DNA from: Caulobacteraceae bacterium
GTDB lineage: Bacteria; Pseudomonadota; Alphaproteobacteria; Caulobacterales; Caulobacteraceae
NCBI GenBank assembly: GCA_031291645.1
Contig: JARLIQ010000042.1
Location: 1 to 43,478 of the forward strand
Direction of reading: 5' to 3'
Length of the DNA stretch: 43,478 nt
Notes under the pieces: generated by a model
What the model was told of the DNA's origin: nothing
Database searches by the model: none
Seen by the model: the letters and a program-made list of their open reading frames with translations, nothing else
Translations under genes and position numbers: made by a program
Shown here: piece after piece, positions 24,004-34,654 of the stretch
Position numbering within the stretch: the stretch's first letter is position 1
How the letters are laid out: each line of letters starts with the position of its first letter

Positions 24004-25551
24004 TCAGACGATCTTGGCGTCGGCCTTGCCCCAGTAGGCGTCCCGGATCAGCCGCTTGTAGAGCTTGCCGGTCGCGTGGCGCGGCAGTTCCTGCATGAAG
24101 TCGATCCGCCGCGGCGCCTTGACGTGGGACAGCCGTTCGCGGGTCCAGGCGCCCAGTTCGGCCGCCAGCGCCGGGCCGGCCTCGGCCCAGTCCGCCGGCT
24201 GGATCACCGCCACGACCTCCTCGCCCATCTCCTCGTGCGGCGCGCCGACCACGGCGACGTCGGCGACCTTGGGGTGGGTGACCAAGAGGTTCTCGATCTC
24301 CTGCGGATAGATGTTCACCCCGCCGGAGATGATCATGAAGCTCTTGCGGTCGGTGAGGTAGAGGTAGCCCTCCTCGTCCAGCCAGCCCACGTCGCCCAGG
24401 GTCGACCAGCCGTGCTGGTTGCGGCTCTCGGCGGTCTTCTTGGGATCGCCATGGTATTCGAACTGGCCGCCGCCGGCGAAGAAGACCAGGCCCTCGCTGC
24501 GCGGCGGAAGGGGCTCGCCCTCCTCGTCGCAGATCATCACCTGGGCGGTCAGGCCGCGGCCGACCGAGCCCTTGTGCGCCAGCCACTCCTGCGAATTGAT
24601 CACGCAGAAGCCGTTGCCCTCGGTGCCGGCGTAGTACTCGTTGATGATCGGACCCCACCAGGCGATCATCTGTTCCTTGACCGGCACCGGACAGGGCGCG
24701 GCGGCGTGGAACACCGCCTTGAGCGAGGAGAGGTCGTACTTCGAGCGGGCCTCTTCCGGCAGCTTCAGCATGCGGACGAAATGGGTCGGCACCCACTGGG
24801 CGCTGGTGACCTTGTGCTTCTCGATCAGGCGCAGGGCGTCCTCGGCGTCGAACCGCTCCATCATCACCACCGTGCCGCCCAGCGCGTGCACGGCCATCGA
24901 CCAGCCCAGCGGGGCGGCGTGGTAGAGCGGCGCGGGCGAGAGGTAGACGGTGTCCGGCGTCCAGCCGTAGAGCGCCTGGCCCAGCATGGTCAGGGCGTTG
25001 GGCGCGTCGATCGGCGAGGGGCCGGTGTCCGGCGCCATCCGCCTGACCCCCTTGGGCCGGCCGGTGGTGCCGGAGGAATAGAGCATCGCTCCGCCCGCGC
25101 TCTCGTCGGCGATCGGGGTGGTGGGGAAGGCGTCCCGCGCCGCTTCCAGGCTCTCGAAGCCGGGCTCGGTCCCGCCGACCATGTAGAGCTTCACGCCGGG
25201 GATCAGCGGGGCGACCTTGGCCGCGACGTCGGCCAGCGACTTGGCGGCGACGAACACCGTCGCCCCGCAGTCGTGCACGATGTATTCGACCTCGCCGGCG
25301 GTCAGCTTGGACGATATGGCGGTGAACCGCAGCCCCGAACGCTGGGCGCCCCAGAGCAGCTCGTAGTAGCGGGGGTGGTTGTCGATGAAGTAGGCGACCG
25401 AGTCGCCGGCCTTCAGGCCCAGCGAGCGGAACAGATGGGCGATCTGGTTCGAGCGCTCGTCGAGCTGACGGTAGGTCACGGTTTCACCCGTGCCGGCCAT
25501 GATGTAGGCGGGCTTGTCGGGATTGGTTCGCGCGTGGATCGACGGATGCAT
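24004..25551 (-). CDS. Acyl-CoA synthetase (AMP-dependent ligase)
   Basis: 515 residues from ATG 25551; an upstream Met at 25608 gives a basic extension without family features. ANL-superfamily motifs are A3 YSSGTTGRPKGV (158-169), YYAGTEGNG (A5) and YLTDRKSFMIISGG (A8). The A10 lysine is probably Lys496 in ATGKLYK. It activates a carboxylic acid to the acyl-adenylate and then acyl-CoA. Substrate unknown. It is divergent from a CoA-transferase/hydrolase gene 130 bases away, so the two may share regulation. Confidence 0.9.
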   Translation of the reverse strand: MHPSIHARTNPDKPAYIMAGTGETVTYRQLDERSNQIAHLFRSLGLKAGDSVAYFIDNHPRYYELLWGAQRSGLRFTAISSKLTAGEVEYIVHDCGATVFVAAKSLADVAAKVAPLIPGVKLYMVGGTEPGFESLEAARDAFPTTPIADESAGGAMLYSSGTTGRPKGVRRMAPDTGPSPIDAPNALTMLGQALYGWTPDTVYLSPAPLYHAAPLGWSMAVHALGGTVVMMERFDAEDALRLIEKHKVTSAQWVPTHFVRMLKLPEEARSKYDLSSLKAVFHAAAPCPVPVKEQMIAWWGPIINEYYAGTEGNGFCVINSQEWLAHKGSVGRGLTAQVMICDEEGEPLPPRSEGLVFFAGGGQFEYHGDPKKTAESRNQHGWSTLGDVGWLDEEGYLYLTDRKSFMIISGGVNIYPQEIENLLVTHPKVADVAVVGAPHEEMGEEVVAVIQPADWAEAGPALAAELGAWTRERLSHVKAPRRIDFMQELPRHATGKLYKRLIRDAYWGKADAKIV

Positions 25552-25680
25552 GGGGACGGGCGTTTCCTCGGGCGGTCTTCGGGGCGTTCTTGGCGTCTTG
25601 GGCCGCAACGTCCCGCGGCCGGGGTTTCGTCAGCTTAACGGAGTTCAGTTGGCCTACAACATCTCACGCAAGGGCAGGCG

Positions 25681-26934
25681 ATGATCCGCGGCGGCATGTC
25701 GGACCTGCTGGACCAGCTGAAGCCGGGGCTTTCGGTCTATCTGCCCGGCGCGACCGGCGAGTCCCTGGCCCTGCGCGCGGCGCTGGCGGCCGACCCGGAG
25801 CGGGCGGCGGGGGTGCGGTTCGTCAGCTGCCTGGTGCCGGGGATGAACGACTTCGACTACGCCGCCCTGACGCCGAGCACGCGCTGCACGACCTTCCTGA
25901 TGCCCCCGGCCATGCGCGCCTCGCTGGAGGCCGGGCGGGTGCGGCTCCTGCCGCTGCCCTATTCCGAGATCGCCGAGCACCTGGCGGCGCGGGCCGAGAT
26001 CGACGTGGCGGTCTTCCACCTGGCGCCGCCCGACGCGGACGGCCTGTGCTCGGTCGGGATCGCGGCGGACTTCGCCCCCCTGGTCTGGCCGCGGGCGAGA
26101 CGGCGCATCGTGCTGGTCAACCGGTCCATGCCGGTCCCGCCGCGCAGCCCGCGCCTGCCGCTGGCCGAGGCCGACCTGGTGGTCGAGATCGACGGGCCGG
26201 TGATCAAGGCCGGCGCCGGCGGCGCCGAGGCCGCCGAGACCATCGCCATGGCCGAGCGCGTCGCGGCCCTGGTCCCGGACGGGGCGGCGATCCAGTTCGG
26301 CATCGGCGGGGCGCCGGCGGCCGTGCTGGCCCGGCTGACCGACCGCAAGGGCCTGACCATCCGCTCGGGCATGGCGATCGACGCCGTCCAGGCCCTGGCC
26401 GAGGCGGGCGCCCTGGCGCGCGGCGGGGCCCACGTCGCCGGCGTCGCCTTCGGGTCGGCCGGCCTCTACCGCTTCCTGGCCGAAAGCGACCTGGTGGCCT
26501 TCGCCGACAGCCGCGTCACCCACGGCGCGGCCTCGCTCGCGACCGTCGAGCGGTTCGTCTCGATCAATTCGGCGCTGGAGGTCGACCTGTTCGGCCAGGC
26601 CAACCTGGAATGGCGCGGCGACAGGGTGGTCAGCGGGGTCGGCGGGGCGCCGGACTTCGTGCGCGCCGCCCGCCGCTCGCCCGGCGGCCGTTCGATCATC
26701 GCCCTGGCCTCGACCGCGGGCGGGGCCCGGATTTCCCGCATCGTCCCGCGCCTGGCCTCGCCCACCGTCTCGATCAGCCGCAGCGACGTCGACACCGTGG
26801 TCACCGAGCACGGGGCGGCGGCGCTGGCCGACCTGTCGCTGGACGAGCGGGCCGAGGCCCTGATCGCCATCGCCCATCCGGACCACCGGGCCGGCCTGGC
26901 CGACGACTGGGCGAGGCTGCGGGCGCGGTTCTGA
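25681..26934 (+). CDS. Acetyl-CoA hydrolase/CoA-transferase family protein
   Basis: 417 residues from ATG 25681; an in-frame ATG at 25696 is also possible. It shows the two-domain family I CoA-transferase/acetyl-CoA hydrolase architecture: LKPGLSVYLPGATGE at the N-terminus, AIQFGIGGAP about 202-211, RFVSINSALEVDLFGQ (about 297-312) and VGGAPDFVRAA near 325. These are hallmarks of 4-hydroxybutyrate/acetate CoA-transferases. It would move CoA between carboxylic acids or hydrolyse an acyl-CoA. The protein is near the short end for the family. It converges with the small lipoprotein gene, only 3 bases between stops. Confidence 0.87.
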   Translation: MIRGGMSDLLDQLKPGLSVYLPGATGESLALRAALAADPERAAGVRFVSCLVPGMNDFDYAALTPSTRCTTFLMPPAMRASLEAGRVRLLPLPYSEIAEHLAARAEIDVAVFHLAPPDADGLCSVGIAADFAPLVWPRARRRIVLVNRSMPVPPRSPRLPLAEADLVVEIDGPVIKAGAGGAEAAETIAMAERVAALVPDGAAIQFGIGGAPAAVLARLTDRKGLTIRSGMAIDAVQALAEAGALARGGAHVAGVAFGSAGLYRFLAESDLVAFADSRVTHGAASLATVERFVSINSALEVDLFGQANLEWRGDRVVSGVGGAPDFVRAARRSPGGRSIIALASTAGGARISRIVPRLASPTVSISRSDVDTVVTEHGAAALADLSLDERAEALIAIAHPDHRAGLADDWARLRARF

Positions 26935-26937
26935 GGC

Positions 26938-27288
26938 TCAGGAGTCGTATCCCTCCTTCACGCAGTCGGCCTGCCAGGCGCGCTCGAAGTTGTCCTGCGT
27001 CAGCACTTGGCGGCCCAGGCCCGCCTCGACATAGGGGCCCGCGCTGGCGTCGATATAGACGATGAAGCGGACCAGGTGACCCAAGCCGTCGGGCGTCCTG
27101 ACGCTGGCGAAGCCGCAGGTCTGGCCGGTCCGGTCGTCGCCGGTGACCTGAACCCGCGAGAACTGGGCCGACGGGTCGGAGACGACTTGACGGACCTGCT
27201 CCTCGGCGCGCGACGCCGCGCCCGCCCGCCAAGCCTGTCCGTCGCAGGCGGCCAACGCCAGGCATCCGCCGAGCAACATCAATCGCAT
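26938..27288 (-). CDS. Small predicted lipoprotein, unknown function
   Basis: 116 residues from ATG 27288, chosen because GAAGGA sits correctly upstream and the sequence begins with a lipoprotein signal (LALAAC, lipidated Cys15). A longer frame starts at 27333 without features. The mature part has alpha/beta character, two further cysteines (TCGFASVRT; ADCVKEG) that could pair in the periplasm, and no recognised domain. It is divergent from the penicillin-acylase gene. Confidence 0.7.
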   Translation of the reverse strand: MRLMLLGGCLALAACDGQAWRAGAASRAEEQVRQVVSDPSAQFSRVQVTGDDRTGQTCGFASVRTPDGLGHLVRFIVYIDASAGPYVEAGLGRQVLTQDNFERAWQADCVKEGYDS

Positions 27289-27467
27289 GGAGAATCCTTC
27301 AGATCTCATGGCCGTCGCAGGCCTCCCCGTCACACCCGCCCGATGCTACAGGGATTTTGAAAAACAGCGACAGGTTGAGAGGGTCCGCCGACTATCCCGT
27401 ACAGGGCAGGGCGACGACCGGCCTTTCAGGCTTTACCGGAACGGCCGCCGCGCCCCATGCTCGACCC

Positions 27468-29873
27468 ATGAACAGACCCCCAGCCGCCGCGGCCGTGCTC
27501 GCCGCTCTTCTGGCCCTGGCCGGCGCGGCGCGCGCGGCGCCGGCGCAGCCGCCGTCCTCGGCCCGGATCGAGACCGACGCCCTGCCCGGGTTGCACGCGC
27601 CGGCCGACATCGAGGTCGACCCCTGGGGCATCGCCCACATCCACGCCGGCGACGTGCACGACGCCTTCTTCCTGCAGGGCTTCAACGCCGCGCGCGACCG
27701 GCTGTGGCAGATCGACCTGTGGCGCAAGCGCGGCCTGGGCCTGCTCTCGGCCAGTTTCGGCCCGGCCTACGCCGCCCAGGACCGGGCGGCTCGCCTGTTC
27801 CTCTACCGGGGCGACATGGCGCGGGAGTGGGCCGCCTACGGCCCGGACGCCAAGGCCGACGCCGAGGCCTTCGTCGCCGGGATCGACGCCTATGTCGCCG
27901 AGGTCCGCGCCGGCCGCCGGCCGCTGCCGGTCGAGTTCAAGCTGACGGGCAGCGCGCCGGACCTGTGGACCGCCGAGGATGTGGTCCGCATCCGCAGCCA
28001 CGGCCTGACCCGCAACCTGGCCTCCGAGGTCGCCCGCGCCCAGGTCGCCTGCGCCGCCGGCCTTTCCGCCGACCGCCTGCGCCAGAAGCTGGAGCCGCCG
28101 ATCACGCCCCGCCTGCCCGCGGGCCTCGATCCGTGCGACGTGCCGCCCCAGGTGATGGACGACTACCGCCTGGGCGCGCAGGACGTCAGCTTCGCGCCGC
28201 CGGGCAAGCGCCTGGCCCAGGCCTCGCCGCAGGAGGAACTGGCCGAGATCGCGCGCCAGACCGGCCTGGACGGGTCCAACAACTGGGTGATCGCCGGCGC
28301 GCGCACCGCCACCGGGCGGCCGATCCTGGCCAACGACCCGCACCGGGCGCTGGGGGTCCCTTCGCTGCGCTACATCGTCCAGCTTTCCGCCCCCGGACTG
28401 GACGTGATCGGCGCGGGCGAGCCGGCCCTGCCGGGCGTATCGATCGGCCACAACGACAGGATCGCCTTCGGCCTGACCATCTTCGGGATCGACCAGGAAG
28501 ACCTCTACGTCTACGACCTGAACCCGGCCAACCCGCACCAGTACCGCTACCAGGGGCGCTGGGAGGACATGACCGTCGTCCATCAGCCCCTGAAGGTGAA
28601 GGGCGAGGCCGACCGGCAGGTCGAGCTGCTGTTCACCCGCCACGGCCCGGTGCTGTACCTGGACGCCGCCCGCCACCACGCCTTCGCCCTGCGCTCGGTC
28701 TGGTCCGAACCCGGAACGTCGGCCTATTTCGGCTCGTCCCAGTACATGACCGCCCGCGACTGGTCGGAGTTCCACGCGGCCATGGCCCACTGGGGCGCGC
28801 CGTCGGAGAACCTGGTCTACGCCGACGTCGCCGGCCACATCGGCTGGATCGCCGGCGGCCGCGCGCCGATCCGTCCGAACTGGGACGGCCTGACGCCCGC
28901 GCCCGGCGACGGCCGCTACGAATGGGCCGGCTTCTGGGGCGAGGACGACCTGCCCCAGGCCTTCGACCCGCCCGCCGGCTGGTGGGCCTCGGCCAACGAG
29001 ATGAACCTGCCGCCCGGCTACCCGGCGGCCAGCCGCAAGATCGGCTTCGAATGGGCCGACCGCTCGCGCATCGACCGGATCAAGCAGGTGCTGGCCGCCA
29101 ACGACCACGTCACCCTGGCCGACGCCATGGCCCTGCAGGGCGATGACGAGACCCTGCTGGGCAAGCGGCTGGCGGCGCTCGCCGCCCCCCTGCGCGCGGA
29201 CGATCCCGAGACGGCCCGGGCCCTGGCGCTGCTGCGGGCCTGGGACGGCCGCGAGGGGACGGCCAGCGCGGCCGCCGCGATCTACGAGGTCTGGGGCATG
29301 AAGCACCTGGGCAAGGCGGTGGTCGCCGCCGCGACGCCCAAGGCGGCCCAGGCCCTGGTCGGCTCCGGCTCGCTGGACGCGGTCGTGACCTACCTGGAGA
29401 GCCCCGAGGCCGCGCCGGCGCGCGACGCCCTGCTGCTCGCCAGCCTGAAGGAGGCGCTGGACGAGCTGACGCAGCGGCTGGGGCCGGACATGGCGACCTG
29501 GAGCTGGGGCCGGCTGCACCACGTGGAATGGACGCCGGCCGCCGCCGCCCTGGCCGACCCGGCGCTGAAGGCCCAGATGAGCGTCGGCCCGCTGGAGGCG
29601 GGCGGCTCGGCCTCGACCCCGATGGCCCAGGCCTACCGGCTCGGCGACTTCTCGGTCACCCACGGCGCCTCGTTCCGCATGGTGCTGGACGTCGGCGACT
29701 GGGACAACAGCCGCGCGATCAACACCCCCGGCCAGTCGGGCGACCCGTTCAGCCCGCAGTACCGCGACCTCTTCGTCCTGTGGAACGGTGGCCAGTACGT
29801 CCCGCTGCTCTATTCCCGCGCGGCGGTCGATGCGGCGGCCCGGCTGGTGATCCGCCTGACCCCGGCGGGGTGA
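27468..29873 (+). CDS. Penicillin acylase family protein (Ntn hydrolase), exported
   Basis: 801 residues from ATG 27468. The signal peptide (hydrophobic 7-22, cut near ARAA) sends it to the periplasm. The alpha chain has DPWGIAHIHA and GFNAARDRLWQ. The autocatalytic cut and nucleophile are at Ser270 in DGSNNWV, the beta-chain N-terminus. Further family motifs are ILANDPHRAL and IGHNDRIAFGLT. The family hydrolyses amide bonds: penicillins, cephalosporins, acyl-homoserine lactones or aculeacin. Activity here cannot be chosen; an acyl-homoserine lactone acylase is plausible. The longer frame upstream to 27357 has no signal and is not used. Confidence 0.92.
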   Translation: MNRPPAAAAVLAALLALAGAARAAPAQPPSSARIETDALPGLHAPADIEVDPWGIAHIHAGDVHDAFFLQGFNAARDRLWQIDLWRKRGLGLLSASFGPAYAAQDRAARLFLYRGDMAREWAAYGPDAKADAEAFVAGIDAYVAEVRAGRRPLPVEFKLTGSAPDLWTAEDVVRIRSHGLTRNLASEVARAQVACAAGLSADRLRQKLEPPITPRLPAGLDPCDVPPQVMDDYRLGAQDVSFAPPGKRLAQASPQEELAEIARQTGLDGSNNWVIAGARTATGRPILANDPHRALGVPSLRYIVQLSAPGLDVIGAGEPALPGVSIGHNDRIAFGLTIFGIDQEDLYVYDLNPANPHQYRYQGRWEDMTVVHQPLKVKGEADRQVELLFTRHGPVLYLDAARHHAFALRSVWSEPGTSAYFGSSQYMTARDWSEFHAAMAHWGAPSENLVYADVAGHIGWIAGGRAPIRPNWDGLTPAPGDGRYEWAGFWGEDDLPQAFDPPAGWWASANEMNLPPGYPAASRKIGFEWADRSRIDRIKQVLAANDHVTLADAMALQGDDETLLGKRLAALAAPLRADDPETARALALLRAWDGREGTASAAAAIYEVWGMKHLGKAVVAAATPKAAQALVGSGSLDAVVTYLESPEAAPARDALLLASLKEALDELTQRLGPDMATWSWGRLHHVEWTPAAAALADPALKAQMSVGPLEAGGSASTPMAQAYRLGDFSVTHGASFRMVLDVGDWDNSRAINTPGQSGDPFSPQYRDLFVLWNGGQYVPLLYSRAAVDAAARLVIRLTPAG

Positions 29874-29942
29874 GCCGCGGCGCGGCTTGCCCGACCGCGC
29901 GCCATGCGCCAGAGCTTGTGCTTGGAACCTTGGGAGACACGC

Positions 29943-30242
29943 ATGGCCGCCTACGTCATCTTCATCCGCGACAGCCTCACCGACCAGGCCGAGATGGACG
30001 CCTATGCGGCGCTCGCGCGCGAGGCGCGGGGCGACCATGCGATCACGCCGCTGGTGTTCTACGGCGCGGCCGAGGCGCTGGAAGGCCCGCCCGTGGACGG
30101 CGTCGTCATCGTGCAGTTCCCCGACATGCAGGCCGCCCACGCCTGGTACGACAGCCCCGCCTACCAGGCCGCGAAGGCCCACCGCCTGAAGGGCGCGGAC
30201 TACCGCGTCATCCTCGCCGACGGCCTGCCGTCAGCGGGCTGA
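29943..30242 (+). CDS. DUF1330 domain protein
   Basis: 99 residues from ATG 29943, preceded by TGGGAGACACGC (good ribosome site). Dimeric alpha/beta-barrel fold: AAYVIFIRD, HAITPLVFYGAAEALEG, VDGVVIVQFPDMQAAHAWYDSPAYQAAKAHR. The WYDSPAYQ segment is the family hallmark. Biochemical role is unknown. It lies 69 bases after the acylase gene and may share its transcript. Confidence 0.88.
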   Translation: MAAYVIFIRDSLTDQAEMDAYAALAREARGDHAITPLVFYGAAEALEGPPVDGVVIVQFPDMQAAHAWYDSPAYQAAKAHRLKGADYRVILADGLPSAG

Positions 30243-30383
30243 GCGCCGGCAGCCCGCCGCGCCCTTGAGGGTGTTGGTGGCCATACCCTTATGATCTCAA
30301 GCCTTTTCCGGCCCCGGTCCGTGACGGATAACGGAGGGCCGGGCGGCGAGGCGTCCGGCGGCAACGATATGGGGGAGTGGGCC

Positions 30384-31112
30384 ATGAAAGCGTCATCGAC
30401 GTCGCTGGACGGCAAGCGCGTGGTGGTCATCGGCGGCGCGTCGGGCATCGGCTACGGCGTCGCCGCGGCCGCGCTGGACGAAGGCGCCCGGGTGGTCGTC
30501 GCCTCCAGCCGGGAGGCCAACGTCCAGGCGGCGGCCGAGCGGCTCGGCGGCGAAGCGAGTGGATCGGTGGTCGACGTGAGCGACGAGGCGAGCGTGGCGC
30601 GCTTCTTCGAGCAGCTCGGTCCGTTCGACCACCTGGCGTTCACCGCCGGCGACTGGGGCATGAGCCGGGGCGCGCCGGCTCGCGAACTGGATCTGACCGC
30701 CGCCCAGGCCGCCTTCACCGTGCGGTTCTGGGGCGCGCTCGCCGTGGTCAAGCACGGCTGCCGGACGATCGCCGAGGACGGCTCGATCACCTTGACCGGC
30801 GGCATGCTGGCCCATCGCCCGATGAAGGGCGCGCCGCTCTCCACGGTGGTGACCGGGGCCATCGAGCACCTGACCCGGGCCCTGGCGGTCGACCTGGCGC
30901 CCGTGCGGGTCAACGCGGTCTGCCCGGGCCTGGTGCTGACGGACCGGACCAGGCTGATCCCCGAGGAACGGCGGCGGGCGATGACGGCGCGGCTGCCGGT
31001 GTCGCGCGTCGCCGAGCCCGCCGAGGCGGCGCAGGCCTACCTCTATCTGATGCGCGGCGGCTACACGACCGGCCAGGTGCTGCGGGTGGACGGCGGCGGC
31101 TCCCTCGTCTGA
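30384..31112 (+). CDS. SDR-fold protein lacking the canonical YxxxK pair
   Basis: 242 residues from ATG 30384, preceded by GGGGGAG; ATG 30369 is an alternative. The Rossmann motif is GGASGIG (17-23), a TGxxxGIG variant. The C-terminal half has RVNAVCPG and LRVDGGGSLV, as in ordinary short-chain dehydrogenases. Where Tyr and Lys should be, aligned to the following LTRALAVDLAP, there is Ser153 and Thr157 (PLSTVVTGAIEHL). The usual NAG is TAG and the usual Ser is absent (TGG). It may be a non-classical reductase or a binding protein. Cofactor and substrate are unknown. Confidence 0.88.
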   Translation: MKASSTSLDGKRVVVIGGASGIGYGVAAAALDEGARVVVASSREANVQAAAERLGGEASGSVVDVSDEASVARFFEQLGPFDHLAFTAGDWGMSRGAPARELDLTAAQAAFTVRFWGALAVVKHGCRTIAEDGSITLTGGMLAHRPMKGAPLSTVVTGAIEHLTRALAVDLAPVRVNAVCPGLVLTDRTRLIPEERRRAMTARLPVSRVAEPAEAAQAYLYLMRGGYTTGQVLRVDGGGSLV

Positions 31113-31121
31113 GCGCCGCCC

Positions 31122-32336
31122 TCAGATCACCCCCGCCGCTCGCATCGCCGCCAGGTCCGCCGCGCCCAGGCCGAGCAGGCCGCCCAGGACCTCGGCGTTG
31201 TGCTGGCCCACGGTCTGGGGGGCGATGGCGCGGATGGCGCCGGGGGTGGCGGAGAGCTTGGGGAAGACGTTCTGCATCTTCAGGCCCGGCCAGCGCGGGT
31301 GGGGCACGTCGACGATGGCCTCGCGGGCGGCGAAGTGGGGGTCGGCGATCATCTCCGGCGCGCGGTAGATGCGCCCGGCCGGGATCGAGTGCTCGAGCAT
31401 CAGGGCCTCGACCTCGTCCACGGTGAGGGCGCCGGTCCAGGCCTCGATCAGCTCGTCCAGCTCGGTCTGGTGCGCGCCGCGGGCGACGTGGGTGGCGTAG
31501 CGGGCGTCGGCGGCCAGTCCGGGCCGGCCCATGGCCTCGGCCAGGCGGGCGAAGATGGCGTCGTTGTTGGCCCCGATCATGTAGTCGCCGTCCTTGCAGC
31601 GATAGACGTTCGAGGGGGCGATGCCGGGCAGGATCGAGCCCGAGCGCTCGCGCACGATTCCGGCCACGGAATATTCCGGCACCAGGCTTTCCATCACCTG
31701 CAGCACCGACTCGTAGAGGGCGGAATCGACGATCTGGCCCTGGCCGGTCCGCTCGCGGTGGTGCAGGGCGGCGAGCGCGCCCAGGCAGCCGTAGGTCGCC
31801 GCCAGGCTGTCGCCGATCGAGACGCCCATGCGCGAGGGCGGCCGGTCGGGGTCGCCCACGATGTTGCGCCAGCCGCCCATGGCCTCGCCGATGCCGCCGA
31901 AGCCGGTGCGGCCCGCGTAGGGCCCGTCCTGGCCATAGCCGGACATGCGCACCACGATCAGGCCGGGATGCTCGCGGATCAGGTCCGCCGGCGCCAGGCC
32001 CCAGCCCTCCAGCGCGCCGGGGCGGAAGTTCTCGATCAGGATGTCCGCCTTGCCGATCAGGCGGCGGGCCAGGGCCTGGCCCTCTGGGACGCGCAGGTTG
32101 ATCGAGACCGACTTCTTGTTGCGGGCGATGACCTCCCACCAGACCGGCTCGCCGCGGCCCCAGACCCGCATGGGGTCGCCCGCGCCGGGCGGCTCGATCT
32201 TGATCACCTCGGCGCCCATGTCGCCCATCAGCTGGCCGCAGAACGGCCCGGCGATGAGGGTGCCCATCTCCACCACCCGCAGATCCTTCAACGGGCCCCG
32301 GTTCTCGCCGCCGAGCGGCGCCTGCTTGATCGTCAT
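31122..32336 (-). CDS. CaiB/BaiF family (class III) CoA-transferase
   Basis: 404 residues from ATG 32336. Class III CoA-transferase features are DLRVVEMGTLIAGPFCGQLMGD-like N-terminal block (cofactor end), GAEVIKIEPPGAGDPMR, ARNKKSVSINLR, NFRPGALEGWGL and catalytic Asp176 in MGVSIGDSLAA. It transfers CoA between carboxylic acids (formyl-, carnitine-, bile-acid-CoA types are known). Substrate cannot be read off. It is divergent from the acyl-CoA synthetase at 32507, suggesting a shared degradative pathway. Confidence 0.92.
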   Translation of the reverse strand: MTIKQAPLGGENRGPLKDLRVVEMGTLIAGPFCGQLMGDMGAEVIKIEPPGAGDPMRVWGRGEPVWWEVIARNKKSVSINLRVPEGQALARRLIGKADILIENFRPGALEGWGLAPADLIREHPGLIVVRMSGYGQDGPYAGRTGFGGIGEAMGGWRNIVGDPDRPPSRMGVSIGDSLAATYGCLGALAALHHRERTGQGQIVDSALYESVLQVMESLVPEYSVAGIVRERSGSILPGIAPSNVYRCKDGDYMIGANNDAIFARLAEAMGRPGLAADARYATHVARGAHQTELDELIEAWTGALTVDEVEALMLEHSIPAGRIYRAPEMIADPHFAAREAIVDVPHPRWPGLKMQNVFPKLSATPGAIRAIAPQTVGQHNAEVLGGLLGLGAADLAAMRAAGVI

Positions 32337-32506
32337 GACCGTCGACTTCCCTGGCCCATCGCCCGCTCCCCTAACCCGGCGATCGGCGGCGCGCCAGATG
32401 CCGCTACGGAAATGCTGAGGACCCTAAGGAATATCAGGCGCGGAAGAGGGTGATGACAGGCTGACGCCGCGTTATAGGGTGCGCGCAAGGGTCATAGGGA
32501 GCGCCC

Positions 32507-34194
<1,688 letters not shown>

Positions 34195-34198
<4 letters not shown>

Positions 34199-34578
34199 GG
34201 CGGGCGACGTTGGGTCTGGCCGCGCTCGGCCTGGCGCTGCTGGCGCACGGCGCGGCGGCCGCCCCGCCGGGACCGGAAGCGCCGCCGCCGCCCTGGTTCG
34301 TGATCGCCGACATTCCCAGCCGCGACCCCAAGATCGCGGACACCCGCTGGCTGCGGAACCGCGAGGCCCACGCCCTGCGCTATTGCCGCAAGGACGCGGC
34401 CACGGGCGTCTTCACCTGCGCGCCGGACGTGAGCCTGCCCGAAGGCCGCTGGGTGCTGGACCGCATCCAGGCGCAACCCTCGGACGACCTCGACTCCTCG
34501 GCCCGCTTCTACAGCCCCGACCGCGACCAGACCTTGCGCTGCACGGCCTCGGTGGGCGGCGAATTCGGCTGCGAATAA
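34195..34578 (+). CDS. Small secreted protein of unknown function, coupled to the acyl-CoA synthetase
   Basis: 127 residues from GTG 34195 (GTGA overlap with the upstream stop). It has a signal peptide ([17 protein letters not shown], cleavage near AAA-PPG). The mature part has four Cys ([25 protein letters not shown]) spaced for two disulfides. No family recognised. Confidence 0.68.
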
Positions 34579-34654
34579 GCCTCTGGACGCCGAAACCCTC
34601 TAGCCGCCGCCGCGGCTACCGCTAAGGTTGATCCGGGCGGTCACGGGGGCACAG

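Noticed and set aside
27357-27467. Extended start for the penicillin acylase
   Set aside because: The extension lacks a signal-like start, and the ATG at 27468 begins a clear signal peptide.
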